Assembly: GCA_001897835.1 (NCBI GenBank)
Contig: MKUN01000041.1
Location: forward strand, 1 to 52,997
Direction of reading: 5' to 3'
DNA from: Bacteroidetes bacterium 46-16
GTDB lineage: Bacteria; Bacteroidota; Bacteroidia; Chitinophagales; Chitinophagaceae
DNA: 52,997 nt
Position 1 is the stretch's first letter, and every line of letters begins with the position of its first letter. The notes beneath the pieces were generated by a model. The model searched no databases and was not told the DNA's origin. It worked only from the letters and a program-made list of their open reading frames with translations. A program made the translations under genes and the position numbers. Below are positions 34,562-44,002 of this stretch, one piece after another.

Positions 34562-34658
34562 ATAATTAATTCTATAGTACTCAATTGCATTGCCGGATAT
34601 CTGGCAGTGCTTCAATCACGGTTCAAAATAACGAAAAATAAAAATGATGCTGTGCAGC

Positions 34659-35987
34659 CTATGCTGTATGCCGGTGCAATAGCTGTATAACACCTTCTTT
34701 TTGCAATATCCGGTAACCGATCCTGTCGTTCGATATACCGGGTTTTAATTCGTAAGTGAATTTAAAATCACCATTTTCTGCCATATTAGTTACGAAATAG
34801 GCAAAAAGTATTTCTTTTCGGTCGCTGAAATGCTGGGCTACCTCATACAAATGCGTGGAAAGCACCATAAGATGGTGCGGGCGCTGCAAAAGCCCTTCCA
34901 CAACAGCGCGTGTACACTCATATGCATCGTGTACATTGGTGCCTTTGAAGAGCTCATCCATCAGCACCAGGTGGGGTGCCGGTTGCACAAGCTTCTGCGC
35001 CGTGTGTTTCATGCGCTGTACCTCGGCAAAGAAATAGCTCTCCCCGCTCATTATATTATCCTCGACCTGCATACTGGTTATAATGCCCGAGAGAAAACTA
35101 ATGCGCATAGCTACAGCAGGTACGCCCATTCCCAAATGAGCAAGAAGTGCCCCAACACCTATAGCACGCATAAACGTGGTCTTGCCCGACATGTTGGCGC
35201 CGGTGAGCAACAGGAAGTTCCGGTTATCGCTGAAATTGATATCATATGCAATGGGCTGCTCCAGCAAAGGGTGATACAAAGCACTGGCTTGAAAAATGAC
35301 CGGCAATGCGGGTTGCAGTACCGGGAATACCCATTTATTACTTACCGTGGCCATGGCCATGCTCTGCCATGCATCGAGGCGGGCATAATGATCTACCAGG
35401 CGGTAAATCATATTTTTCATCTCGCGCCGGGCTTTATAGCTCAGCTCCATCAATGCCGAATAAGGTGTCTTCTTAGTGACCTCAAGCAAAGCAGGTGTCA
35501 GCCTGTGTTGCAAATCATCTGCAATAGCTTCCAGTTCATTCCTCAACAACAGGGGAAGATCATCCCGTTCCAATAGTTCTGCCAGTTGCGTACAGCCTGA
35601 TAAAAAGTCTGAAAGATGCGATATGGAGAATTGTGTAAAGAAATATTCATTACGGTTCAGCAGTTTTTGGAACACGGCCCCAAGTGCTTTAACCAGGCCT
35701 GTCGGCGGGGCACTAATACTGTCCGCCGACTCGAAAAACTTCTCCAGCATTACAATAGTGCCATTGGATACAACTGTGGGCCATAATTCCGGATGCTTTG
35801 ACCAGAATTTTATGGTGTCCTGCAGTTGCTGCAGTTGTTCAAAAGTATCGGGTGGGTGCTGAATAAGCTGTTGCAAATGATCGCGGCCTGCCTGCGTGGT
35901 AGTATGGTCGAGCAAAGCAAAGACCCCCATACCGGCATCGGTAGTGAATATGGAAAGGTCTTTGAGGCTTATCTTATCGTTTTGCAT
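34659..35987 (-). CDS. MutS-family ATPase without mismatch-recognition domain
   Basis: The 442-aa protein has the MutS core (helical lever-like region, about 20-245) and ATPase domain. Walker A is LTGANMSGKTT (residues 261-271) and Walker B is LVLMDELFKGTN (340-351), followed by MVLSTHLYEV. The N-terminal mismatch-binding and connector domains of true MutS (over 800 aa) are absent, and no Smr nuclease domain is present as in MutS2. Short MutS-related proteins like this are widespread in Bacteroidota, but their function is unknown to me; a role in DNA repair or recombination is inference. Its ATG overlaps the dihydroorotase stop codon by one base (TAATG). Confidence 0.9.
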   Translation of the reverse strand: MQNDKISLKDLSIFTTDAGMGVFALLDHTTTQAGRDHLQQLIQHPPDTFEQLQQLQDTIKFWSKHPELWPTVVSNGTIVMLEKFFESADSISAPPTGLVKALGAVFQKLLNRNEYFFTQFSISHLSDFLSGCTQLAELLERDDLPLLLRNELEAIADDLQHRLTPALLEVTKKTPYSALMELSYKARREMKNMIYRLVDHYARLDAWQSMAMATVSNKWVFPVLQPALPVIFQASALYHPLLEQPIAYDINFSDNRNFLLLTGANMSGKTTFMRAIGVGALLAHLGMGVPAVAMRISFLSGIITSMQVEDNIMSGESYFFAEVQRMKHTAQKLVQPAPHLVLMDELFKGTNVHDAYECTRAVVEGLLQRPHHLMVLSTHLYEVAQHFSDRKEILFAYFVTNMAENGDFKFTYELKPGISNDRIGYRILQKEGVIQLLHRHTA

Positions 35988-37318
35988 TACCTGTCAAATC
36001 TCAATCTCTGGCCACGAACGCTATCGTTTATTTTGCCGTCCTCGTACACTACTTCTCCGTTCACCAGTGTGTAGCGCACTGTGGCGGGAAAAACTTCATT
36101 TTCGAGTGGCGACCATCCGCATTTATACAAAATATTCTCTTTCGTTACCGTAGTTAAGGTGTCCATCTCCACCAATACGAGATCAGCATGATAGCCCTCC
36201 CGTATATAGCCCCTGTCTTTTAACTGAAAACAAGTGGCCGGTGCATGGCACATTTTCTCCACTACCTTTTCAAGACTCAATTTTCCCTCTTTTACATATT
36301 TGAGCATCAATAATAATGAATGCTGCACCAGCGGGAGGCCTGCCGGGGCCTCAATATATGGCTGTTGTTTTTCTTCCCAGGTATGAGGAGCGTGGTCGGT
36401 AGCAATGATATCAAGACGATCATCGAGGAGCCCTTCCCAAAGTGCTGCCTTATTTTCAGGGGCCTTTATCGCCGGGTTGCATTTTATCAGGTTACCTAGG
36501 CGCGCATAATCATCAGCAGTAAAATGCAGGTGATGCACACATACTTCGGCAGTGATACGCTTCTCCGACAGCGGGAGCATATTACTGAACAACTGCAGCT
36601 CCTTAGCTGTGGATATATGAAATACGTGCAGGCGTGTGTCATGTTTCTTAGCCAGCTGCACCGCAGCAAAAGAGCTTTCGAAACAGGCCTCCACATCCCT
36701 GATGAGGGGATGGAAAGAAGCATCGGTGGGGTCGGGATATTTTTCTTTATTGGCTTTAATGATACGCTCATCTTCGCAATGTGTGGCGATCAGCAGCTCG
36801 CTTTCTGAGAATATTTTAGTGAGCGTTATGTAATTATCCACCAGCATATTACCCGTGCTGGAACCCATGAATATCTTGATGGCTGCCACATCCTTTTTCT
36901 TATCGTTGGTGCGTAATACCTCATCAGCATTATCGTTGGAGACCCCCATCATAAAGGAATAATTAGCCACTGATGTGGCTGCAGCTATATCAAACTTTTG
37001 TTCCAGCAAGTCCTGTGTCAATGCGGGTGGCTTTGTATTGGGCATCTCCATAAATGAGGTGACCCCTCCTGCCACCGCAGCACGCGCTTCGGTAGCTATA
37101 GTGGCCTTGTGCGTAAGGCCGGGCTCGCGAAAATGCACCTGGTCGTCTATAATGCCCGGCAGCAGGCACAGTCCCCCGGCATTTATTTCGCGGCAATTTT
37201 CTTTTGGCTGTATATCATTAGCTATCTTTTCTATATGGCCATTCTTTATCCACAGGTCGGTAACAAGGGTAGCACCCTCATTGACCATTGTCGCATTTTT
37301 TATTAGTATTGAAGACAT
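35987..37318 (-). CDS. pyrC: Dihydroorotase
   Basis: The 443-aa amidohydrolase should close carbamoyl-aspartate to dihydroorotate in pyrimidine synthesis. It has LPGIIDDQVHFREPGLTHK, the carboxylated-lysine region AIKIFMGSSTGNM, ATHCEDERII, LHVFHISTAKEL, and IIATDHAPHTWEEK. The first metal motif, normally His-x-His, reads Q60-V-H62. My recollection is that Bacteroidota dihydroorotases share this Gln, so it may be lineage-wide and not a defect. A related class, allantoinase, has a similar sequence, but the FREPG motif and the context fit dihydroorotase. It heads the operon with the MutS-like ATPase and the rhomboids. Confidence 0.88.
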   Translation of the reverse strand: MSSILIKNATMVNEGATLVTDLWIKNGHIEKIANDIQPKENCREINAGGLCLLPGIIDDQVHFREPGLTHKATIATEARAAVAGGVTSFMEMPNTKPPALTQDLLEQKFDIAAATSVANYSFMMGVSNDNADEVLRTNDKKKDVAAIKIFMGSSTGNMLVDNYITLTKIFSESELLIATHCEDERIIKANKEKYPDPTDASFHPLIRDVEACFESSFAAVQLAKKHDTRLHVFHISTAKELQLFSNMLPLSEKRITAEVCVHHLHFTADDYARLGNLIKCNPAIKAPENKAALWEGLLDDRLDIIATDHAPHTWEEKQQPYIEAPAGLPLVQHSLLLMLKYVKEGKLSLEKVVEKMCHAPATCFQLKDRGYIREGYHADLVLVEMDTLTTVTKENILYKCGWSPLENEVFPATVRYTLVNGEVVYEDGKINDSVRGQRLRFDR

Positions 37319-37374
37319 TATTGTTAATATAACAGATTTATAAAGCTAATTTAGCGGAAAGTTAAGGCATACGC

Positions 37375-39042
37375 ATGGAGAAAACACGGCAGATGCATAA
37401 AAAGGCCATTTATTTAACCTTGTTTTATATAGCTGCAAGTTGTGTGGCGAAAGCACAAAGCACCTACCTGCCTATCAATGCTCTTGACTATGAAGTACTG
37501 GACAAGCTGGAAACCAGGTCGGGAGCGCTTGACAGTAATTTATTCCTCAGCGATAAGCCGGTATCGCGAAAAGATGCAGTCAATTTTTTAATAGAGCAAA
37601 GAAAGAACGCCCGCTTCAATGAGTTGAGCAAAGGGGACCGTAGCAATATCCGCCGGATGGAGTCTATAAGCGGCGAATGGATGCCCGATGGTTATGGGGC
37701 CATCGATTCAAAACTACCCTGGTTCCATACATTCTATGTAAAGCAACCTGACTTTGTGCATGTGCATACCGATGATTTTTTTCTTGTGCTGAACCCCATC
37801 ATCGGGCTGACGGGGCTATATGAAAAAAACAGCAGTACAAATCCATTATACATCAACAGCAGGGGCCTGGAAATAAGGGGCAGGATAACAGATAAACTGG
37901 GATTTTACACATGGTTTACCGACAACCAGGAAAAGCCTGTATCCTATATTGCCAACTGGGCCAATGCAAGACAAGCCGTGCCCGGAGCCGACTATTACCA
38001 GGCACCGGGAACCAACAAATATGACTACCTGCTGGCAGGTGGCTATATCGATTTCGCCCTTATCAAAGATCACATCAATATCACCTTTGGCTACGACAGG
38101 CACTTCATCGGCGATGGTGTCCGCTCATTGATAGTAAGCGATTTTGCCACAAGTGCTCCCTTTTTAAAGATCAGTTCACGGCTGGGCAGGTTCAGGTATC
38201 AAAACCTGTTCCTTGAACTTACCTCCCCCTATAGCAGGGGTACCGACCGGGTGTTACCCCGAAAATACGCCGCCATACACCACCTTAGTGTGAATGCAGC
38301 CAAATGGCTGAACCTGGGAATATTTGAAAGTACAATGTTCAGTACGCGCGATTTCGACCCGGGCTATCTTAACCCCATTATTTTTTACCGCAGTATAGAG
38401 CTTGCATCGGGCAGCAATACCAACGTGAGTGCAGGACTGAACTTCAAAGCCATTGCGCTAAAGCACCTGCAGTTCTACGGGCAGTTTTTGCTGAATGAAG
38501 GTACGGGCAGCAGGTACGGCCTACAGGCAGGTGGCAAATATTTTGACGTAGCCGGCATAAAGAACCTTGATATACAGGGTGAGATCAATTATGTGGCCCC
38601 TTATACCTATGCAGCCAAAGACAGCTCGGCCAGCTACACACAATATAACCAGCCACTTGCCCACCCCCTGGGCGCTAATTTTGCCGAAATCATTGGCATT
38701 ATCCGCTACCAGCCTTTAAGTCATCTATATGCTACACTAAAAGGTATGTATTATATGCAAGGTGCAGATACGGGTAGCATAAATTACGGGAGCGATATTT
38801 TCAAAAGCACCGATACGCGCAGCCTTGATTATGGAACGGGCTTCATAAATGGATCAAAAGGGAACTGCGCATTGGCAAACCTTAATCTTTCTTACGAACT
38901 AAGGCCTAATCTTTTCTTTGATGCTGGGGCCACTTACCGCAGGTACTTTTACCCCGACGGCATGCTGCCCACGGTTACCACTACTTACGGATACTTTGGT
39001 ATAAGGCTGAATTTCATCCGAAGGGGTTATGATATCTTTTAA
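37375..39042 (+). CDS. Outer-membrane beta-barrel protein (Wzi/RemB-like)
   Basis: The 555-aa protein has a signal peptide (about 1-28, ending AKAQS). A short periplasmic-type segment follows, then many amphipathic strands, for example LLAGGYIDFALIKDHINITF and YGYFGIRLNFIRRGYD, with a C-terminal Phe. It resembles the capsule-assembly Wzi group and the gliding-associated protein RemB of Bacteroidota; I cannot separate the two by eye. Wzi-type proteins anchor capsule polysaccharide at the surface. It diverges from dihydroorotase (56 bp between start codons) and ends at a bidirectional terminator shared with groEL. Confidence 0.72.
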   Translation: MEKTRQMHKKAIYLTLFYIAASCVAKAQSTYLPINALDYEVLDKLETRSGALDSNLFLSDKPVSRKDAVNFLIEQRKNARFNELSKGDRSNIRRMESISGEWMPDGYGAIDSKLPWFHTFYVKQPDFVHVHTDDFFLVLNPIIGLTGLYEKNSSTNPLYINSRGLEIRGRITDKLGFYTWFTDNQEKPVSYIANWANARQAVPGADYYQAPGTNKYDYLLAGGYIDFALIKDHINITFGYDRHFIGDGVRSLIVSDFATSAPFLKISSRLGRFRYQNLFLELTSPYSRGTDRVLPRKYAAIHHLSVNAAKWLNLGIFESTMFSTRDFDPGYLNPIIFYRSIELASGSNTNVSAGLNFKAIALKHLQFYGQFLLNEGTGSRYGLQAGGKYFDVAGIKNLDIQGEINYVAPYTYAAKDSSASYTQYNQPLAHPLGANFAEIIGIIRYQPLSHLYATLKGMYYMQGADTGSINYGSDIFKSTDTRSLDYGTGFINGSKGNCALANLNLSYELRPNLFFDAGATYRRYFYPDGMLPTVTTTYGYFGIRLNFIRRGYDIF

Positions 39043-39067
39043 CACTTAACTAAAACGCTTAAAACTA

Positions 39068-39099
39068 AAAAAGTCCCGCATATCTGTGCGGGACTTTTT
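39068..39099. terminator. Bidirectional terminator between the barrel protein gene and groEL
   Basis: The 13-bp perfect arms AAAAAGTCCCGCA / TGCGGGACTTTTT have loop TATCTG. They form a T-tailed hairpin on both strands, between two convergent stop codons. Confidence 0.88.
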
Positions 39100-39120
39100 C
39101 TATAAAAACGGAGGATACTA

Positions 39121-40767
<1,647 letters not shown>

Positions 40768-40843
40768 TTACGTTTGAAATTTTAATGATTAATTTTTGCA
40801 TTTGTTACATGCATTAATGCCATGTGCGCATTTGCACATTAAC

Positions 40844-41125
40844 TTAAACTATAGCCAGTATATCGCTCTCACGCATAATGAGGTAATCTTCGCCTTCAAG
40901 CGAGATCTCGGTACCTGCATATTTGCCATATAATACCGTATCGCCCGATTTTACGCTCATCGGTTCGTCTTTTTTACCGGGGCCGGCAGCTATGATCGTG
41001 CCGCGCTGCGGTTTTTCTTTAGCAGTGTCAGGGATAATGATGCCACCTGCAGTTTTCTCTTCAGCGGCGGCAGGTTTAACGATTACCCTGTCATGAAGCG
41101 GAGTAATGTTTACTTTGTTAGCCAT
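40844..41125 (-). CDS. groES: Co-chaperonin GroES (Hsp10)
   Basis: The 93-aa cap of the GroEL ring has the family signature [19 protein letters not shown], the mobile loop [17 protein letters not shown], and the conserved [13 protein letters not shown]. It precedes groEL in the usual operon order. The 226-bp region before it, shared with the divergent peroxiredoxin gene, shows no clear heat-shock operator on this strand. Confidence 0.98.
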   Translation of the reverse strand: MANKVNITPLHDRVIVKPAAAEEKTAGGIIIPDTAKEKPQRGTIIAAGPGKKDEPMSVKSGDTVLYGKYAGTEISLEGEDYLIMRESDILAIV

Positions 41126-41307
41126 AATTGTTTCTATTTTAAAAATTTTAAGACCTTAATTTTTGTATGATACCCTCATCAGTTTCTATGCCAGCAGGGC
41201 CGGGGCTGCAAATGTCAGTCAATTTTTCAGAAATACCCATATCATTTTAAAAAAATATTCAATTTAAGATGGCCATTTTTTCAGCAGGGCGCCCAAGTAA
41301 CACTCAT

Positions 41308-41338
41308 TTTGACAGGAAACAAGGAGGCCTTACATTTG
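41308..41338 (+). promoter_or_regulatory. Consensus Bacteroidota promoter for the peroxiredoxin gene
   Basis: TTTG (41308-41311), 19 nt, TACATTTG (41331-41338) match the consensus exactly. The ATG at 41352 is only 13 bp past the -7 box, so the mRNA leader should be very short. Confidence 0.75.
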
Positions 41339-41351
41339 ACAAAAACGAACT

Positions 41352-41822
41352 ATGGCAATACAAACAGGACAACTGGCTCCCGATTTTACCCTCCGGGATA
41401 ATGAAAAAAATAAGGTGACCCTCAGCGAACAGCAAGGGAAGAATGTCGTGCTTCTCTTTTTTCCCCTGGCATTTACCAGCACCTGCACCAAAGAACTCTG
41501 CTACATGAGAGATAACATAAATATGTATAATAGTCTTAATGCGCAGGTCTATGGCATATCAGTAGACTCACTGTATGCACTCAATAAGTTCAAAGAAGAG
41601 CAGAACCTCAACTTTCCCTTACTCAGCGATTTTAATAAAACAGCCTCAACAGCATATGATTGCCTGTACGAGACCTTCTCGAATGATATGCAGGGCGTAT
41701 CGAAAAGGGCCTCATTCGTGATCGATAAAGAGGGAATAGTACGCTATGCCGAAGTATTGGAAAACGCAGGAGAATTGCCCGATTTCAAGGCTATAGAAGA
41801 CACATTAAATTCTTTGCATTAA
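41352..41822 (+). CDS. Peroxiredoxin (AhpC/TSA family)
   Basis: The 156-aa thiol peroxidase reduces hydrogen peroxide or organic peroxides. The catalytic motif P-x3-T-x2-C is present as FPLAFTSTCTKELC, with peroxidatic Cys45 and a second Cys50 five residues later, as in many PrxQ/BCP-type enzymes. A conserved Arg lies in SKRASFVIDKEG. The reductant is unknown. It diverges from groES, and its short-leader promoter is a perfect consensus match. The -33 box of the next gene sits in its last codons. Confidence 0.92.
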   Translation: MAIQTGQLAPDFTLRDNEKNKVTLSEQQGKNVVLLFFPLAFTSTCTKELCYMRDNINMYNSLNAQVYGISVDSLYALNKFKEEQNLNFPLLSDFNKTASTAYDCLYETFSNDMQGVSKRASFVIDKEGIVRYAEVLENAGELPDFKAIEDTLNSLH

Positions 41823-41844
41823 TGAGATTTAGCCTTTAACTTTG
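41813..41844 (+). promoter_or_regulatory. Consensus promoter for the first T9SS paralogue
   Basis: TTTG (41813-41816), 20 nt, TAACTTTG (41837-41844) match TTTG-N19-21-TAnnTTTG exactly. The -33 box lies in the final codons of the peroxiredoxin gene. Confidence 0.72.
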
Positions 41845-41865
41845 TTGGCTTAACACAAAATTCTT

Positions 41866-42858
41866 ATGAAAAAACTCTTTACACTCACGATTGCCTTAAT
41901 GGCAAGTACATTGTTAAATGCCCAGACTATCCCAAATGCTGGATTTGAGGTTTGGCATACAGCGAACGCTGCTGGTTTTATTCACCTGCAGGTTCCTGAT
42001 AATGGATGGACGACCTCAGATTCTTTGTTTATTTACTACACACAAACGTACCTGGACACCAGTACTGTTCCTGATATTAATAATGATACTACGCACAAGT
42101 ATTTTCAGCAGGTTTTCCCTAAAGGTGGTGGCCATACCGGCACTACAGCACAATTGGTTACCCGCTACCAGGATACAGACAAATTAGCATTTGCCTGCCT
42201 GGCCAACTGTACTATAGGTTTTGATATACCGGCAATAATTGGTGGCGCAGCTCCACTGGATGCGGTAACTTTTAGTGGAGGTACAGATATTAGTGCTGCA
42301 GCTCATCGCCCTGCAAGTGTAGGTGCCTGGATCAAATATTTTCCCGTGAGCGGCGATACTGCCCACATGAAAATAAATGTGCTCAATACCAGTGACGTTG
42401 TAATAGGCACTGTTGACACAGCGATAACCGGCACTATATCAAACTATATTTATATTGCTCCTCAAATAGCTTATACTACTACTACAGGCTATAAAAGGTT
42501 ACAGGTTATATTCTCCAGTTCACCAATGGCTGATGGCAGGGGCCAGGATAGCAGCATACTTTATGTTGATGATGTTGACATGAACCTGGCGACCGGGATA
42601 AAAGAAACAAATGCCAACACATCGGCTGTTCGCTTCGCCCCTAACCCAAGCACAGGTATCGTATATCTCTACAGCAATATAAACGACAAGCTGAGCTGGC
42701 AGGTATTCAATATATCGGGCCAGGTAATTGTGAATAAAGAACTGGCAAGCAATAACAGGGAAGATCTTTCTTACCTGCCTGCCGGCACTTACTTCTACAA
42801 CATCCTGAACAGCAAAGGCGAACTGGTGCAGCAAGACAAGTTCAACATAGTTAAATAG
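41866..42858 (+). CDS. T9SS-sorted secreted protein, PCMD-like (paralogue 1)
   Basis: The 330-aa protein has a signal peptide (1-19, ending LNAQT), a beta-sandwich body and a T9SS sorting domain. The body opens with IPNAGFEVWHTANAAG, and the segment ASVGAWIKYFPVSGDTAHMK recalls the PCMD domain of secreted Bacteroidota carbohydrate-related proteins, as a tentative match. Cys111 and Cys115 (AFACLANCTIGF) may form a disulfide. The tail (about 255-330) contains FAPNPSTGIVYLYS and ends QQDKFNIVK. The next gene is a close paralogue. The role is unknown; carbohydrate binding is a guess. Confidence 0.88.
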   Translation: MKKLFTLTIALMASTLLNAQTIPNAGFEVWHTANAAGFIHLQVPDNGWTTSDSLFIYYTQTYLDTSTVPDINNDTTHKYFQQVFPKGGGHTGTTAQLVTRYQDTDKLAFACLANCTIGFDIPAIIGGAAPLDAVTFSGGTDISAAAHRPASVGAWIKYFPVSGDTAHMKINVLNTSDVVIGTVDTAITGTISNYIYIAPQIAYTTTTGYKRLQVIFSSSPMADGRGQDSSILYVDDVDMNLATGIKETNANTSAVRFAPNPSTGIVYLYSNINDKLSWQVFNISGQVIVNKELASNNREDLSYLPAGTYFYNILNSKGELVQQDKFNIVK

Positions 42859-42881
42859 GCTAAGAAGTATTTATAATACTC

Positions 42882-42916
42882 ATAAAGAAGCCCCTGTATA
42901 GCAGGGGCTTCTTTAT
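42882..42916 (+). terminator. Terminator after T9SS paralogue 1
   Basis: Inverted arms ATAAAGAAGCCCCTG / CAGGGGCTTCTTTAT with a short loop form a strong hairpin 23 bp past the stop codon. The downstream T-tract is short; the arms themselves end T-rich. Confidence 0.8.
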
Positions 42917-42938
42917 TGCACTTATTACATTATGTTTT

Positions 42939-42969
42939 TTTGAAATTTCATAAAGAAGCATTAACTTTC
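42939..42969 (+). promoter_or_regulatory. Near-consensus promoter for the second T9SS paralogue
   Basis: TTTG (42939-42942), 19 nt, TAACTTTC (42962-42969) differ from the consensus only at the last base. The -7 box matches that of paralogue 1 (TAACTTTG). Confidence 0.65.
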
Positions 42970-42986
42970 GGTTAAAATTTCTTTAT

Positions 42987-43958
42987 ATGAAAAAACTCAC
43001 TGTACCTCTGATTTTAATGCTCTTCGCTTTCCCCTCAAAAGCGCAGTACATCCCCAATGGCTCACTGGAGCACTGGCACCAGCTTAACAGTCCTATTTTT
43101 ACTTATGTTCCTGATTCCAACTGGTATACACTTGACTCCCAGGTGGCGGCAATTGGCCTGTTCCTTAATGCATCCGATACTTTTAACGAACAGGTTTACC
43201 AAACCAATTATGCACATGATGGGGCAATCGGGGCAAAACTCTGGAGTAAACACCAGGGAGCTCCGGATACTACTTTCGGTATAATAACTGCATGTATGTC
43301 AAATTGCCGTGACTCTATTGATTTTGCAGCTGTATTGGCTGGCGCAGACCCTCTTGATGCGCTTTATTTTGTGGGTGGCACACCTATAACTGCGGCACAA
43401 CGCCCGGGCAGCGTAGGCGTATGGGTGAAATACTATCCCAACGGCAGCGACACAGCACATATTATGGTGAATGTGCTGAACTCAAGCGGAGCCGTAATAG
43501 GTACTGCCGACTCGATGCTGACAGGGGTCGTAAATTTATTCAGCTTTATTGAACCACACATCACCTACTCATCAACCGATACCAGCGCCACGCTCCAGGT
43601 CATCATCACCAGCTCTCCATTGGGCGTTAACGCAGCGAAGGACAGCACCATAATGTATGTGGACCAGATAAGCTATACACCACTACCGCCTACCGGCATT
43701 GCGCCAAACAGCCATTTGCAAAACAACGTAGAATGTTATCCCAACCCCAGTACGGGCATAGTGTACCTGCATAGCAACAGCAGCGATAAGCTAAGCTGGC
43801 AGGTGTACAACACAAGCGGGCAAGTGGTAGTGCACAAAACACTCGCAGCCCACAACCGGGAGGACCTCTCTTACCTGCCTGCAGGTACCTATTTCTATAA
43901 CATACTGAATAGCCGCGGTGCTATAGTGCAGCAGGATAAATTCACCATTATTAAGTAA
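42987..43958 (+). CDS. T9SS-sorted secreted protein, PCMD-like (paralogue 2)
   Basis: The 323-aa paralogue of the preceding gene has the same layout: signal peptide ending KAQYIPNG, a beta-sandwich body with GVWVKYYPNGSDTAHIM, a two-Cys segment (ACMSNCRDSIDFAA), and a T9SS tail. The two tails are nearly identical: both have NPSTGIVYL, DKLSWQV and NREDLSYLPAGTYFYNILNS. The bodies have diverged more, especially near the N-terminus. This points to tandem duplication followed by divergence of the exposed domain. It has its own promoter and ends at a bidirectional terminator. Confidence 0.88.
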   Translation: MKKLTVPLILMLFAFPSKAQYIPNGSLEHWHQLNSPIFTYVPDSNWYTLDSQVAAIGLFLNASDTFNEQVYQTNYAHDGAIGAKLWSKHQGAPDTTFGIITACMSNCRDSIDFAAVLAGADPLDALYFVGGTPITAAQRPGSVGVWVKYYPNGSDTAHIMVNVLNSSGAVIGTADSMLTGVVNLFSFIEPHITYSSTDTSATLQVIITSSPLGVNAAKDSTIMYVDQISYTPLPPTGIAPNSHLQNNVECYPNPSTGIVYLHSNSSDKLSWQVYNTSGQVVVHKTLAAHNREDLSYLPAGTYFYNILNSRGAIVQQDKFTIIK

Positions 43959-43974
43959 AGAATACAGTCATTAT

Positions 43975-44002
43975 AAAACGCCCCCTGAAGCGGGGGCGTT
44001 TT
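43975..44002. terminator. Bidirectional terminator between T9SS paralogue 2 and ppx
   Basis: The 11-bp perfect arms AAAACGCCCCC / GGGGGCGTTTT have loop TGAAGC and T-tails on both strands. The right end touches the ppx stop codon. Confidence 0.87.

Noticed and set aside
34830-35576. Plus-strand open frame opposite the MutS-like gene
   Set aside because: The minus-strand protein contains complete Walker A and B motifs across this stretch, so the opposite frame is a shadow.
41126-41351. CIRCE/HrcA operator upstream of groES
   Set aside because: I looked for TTAGCACTC-N9-GAGTGCTAA and found no acceptable match.
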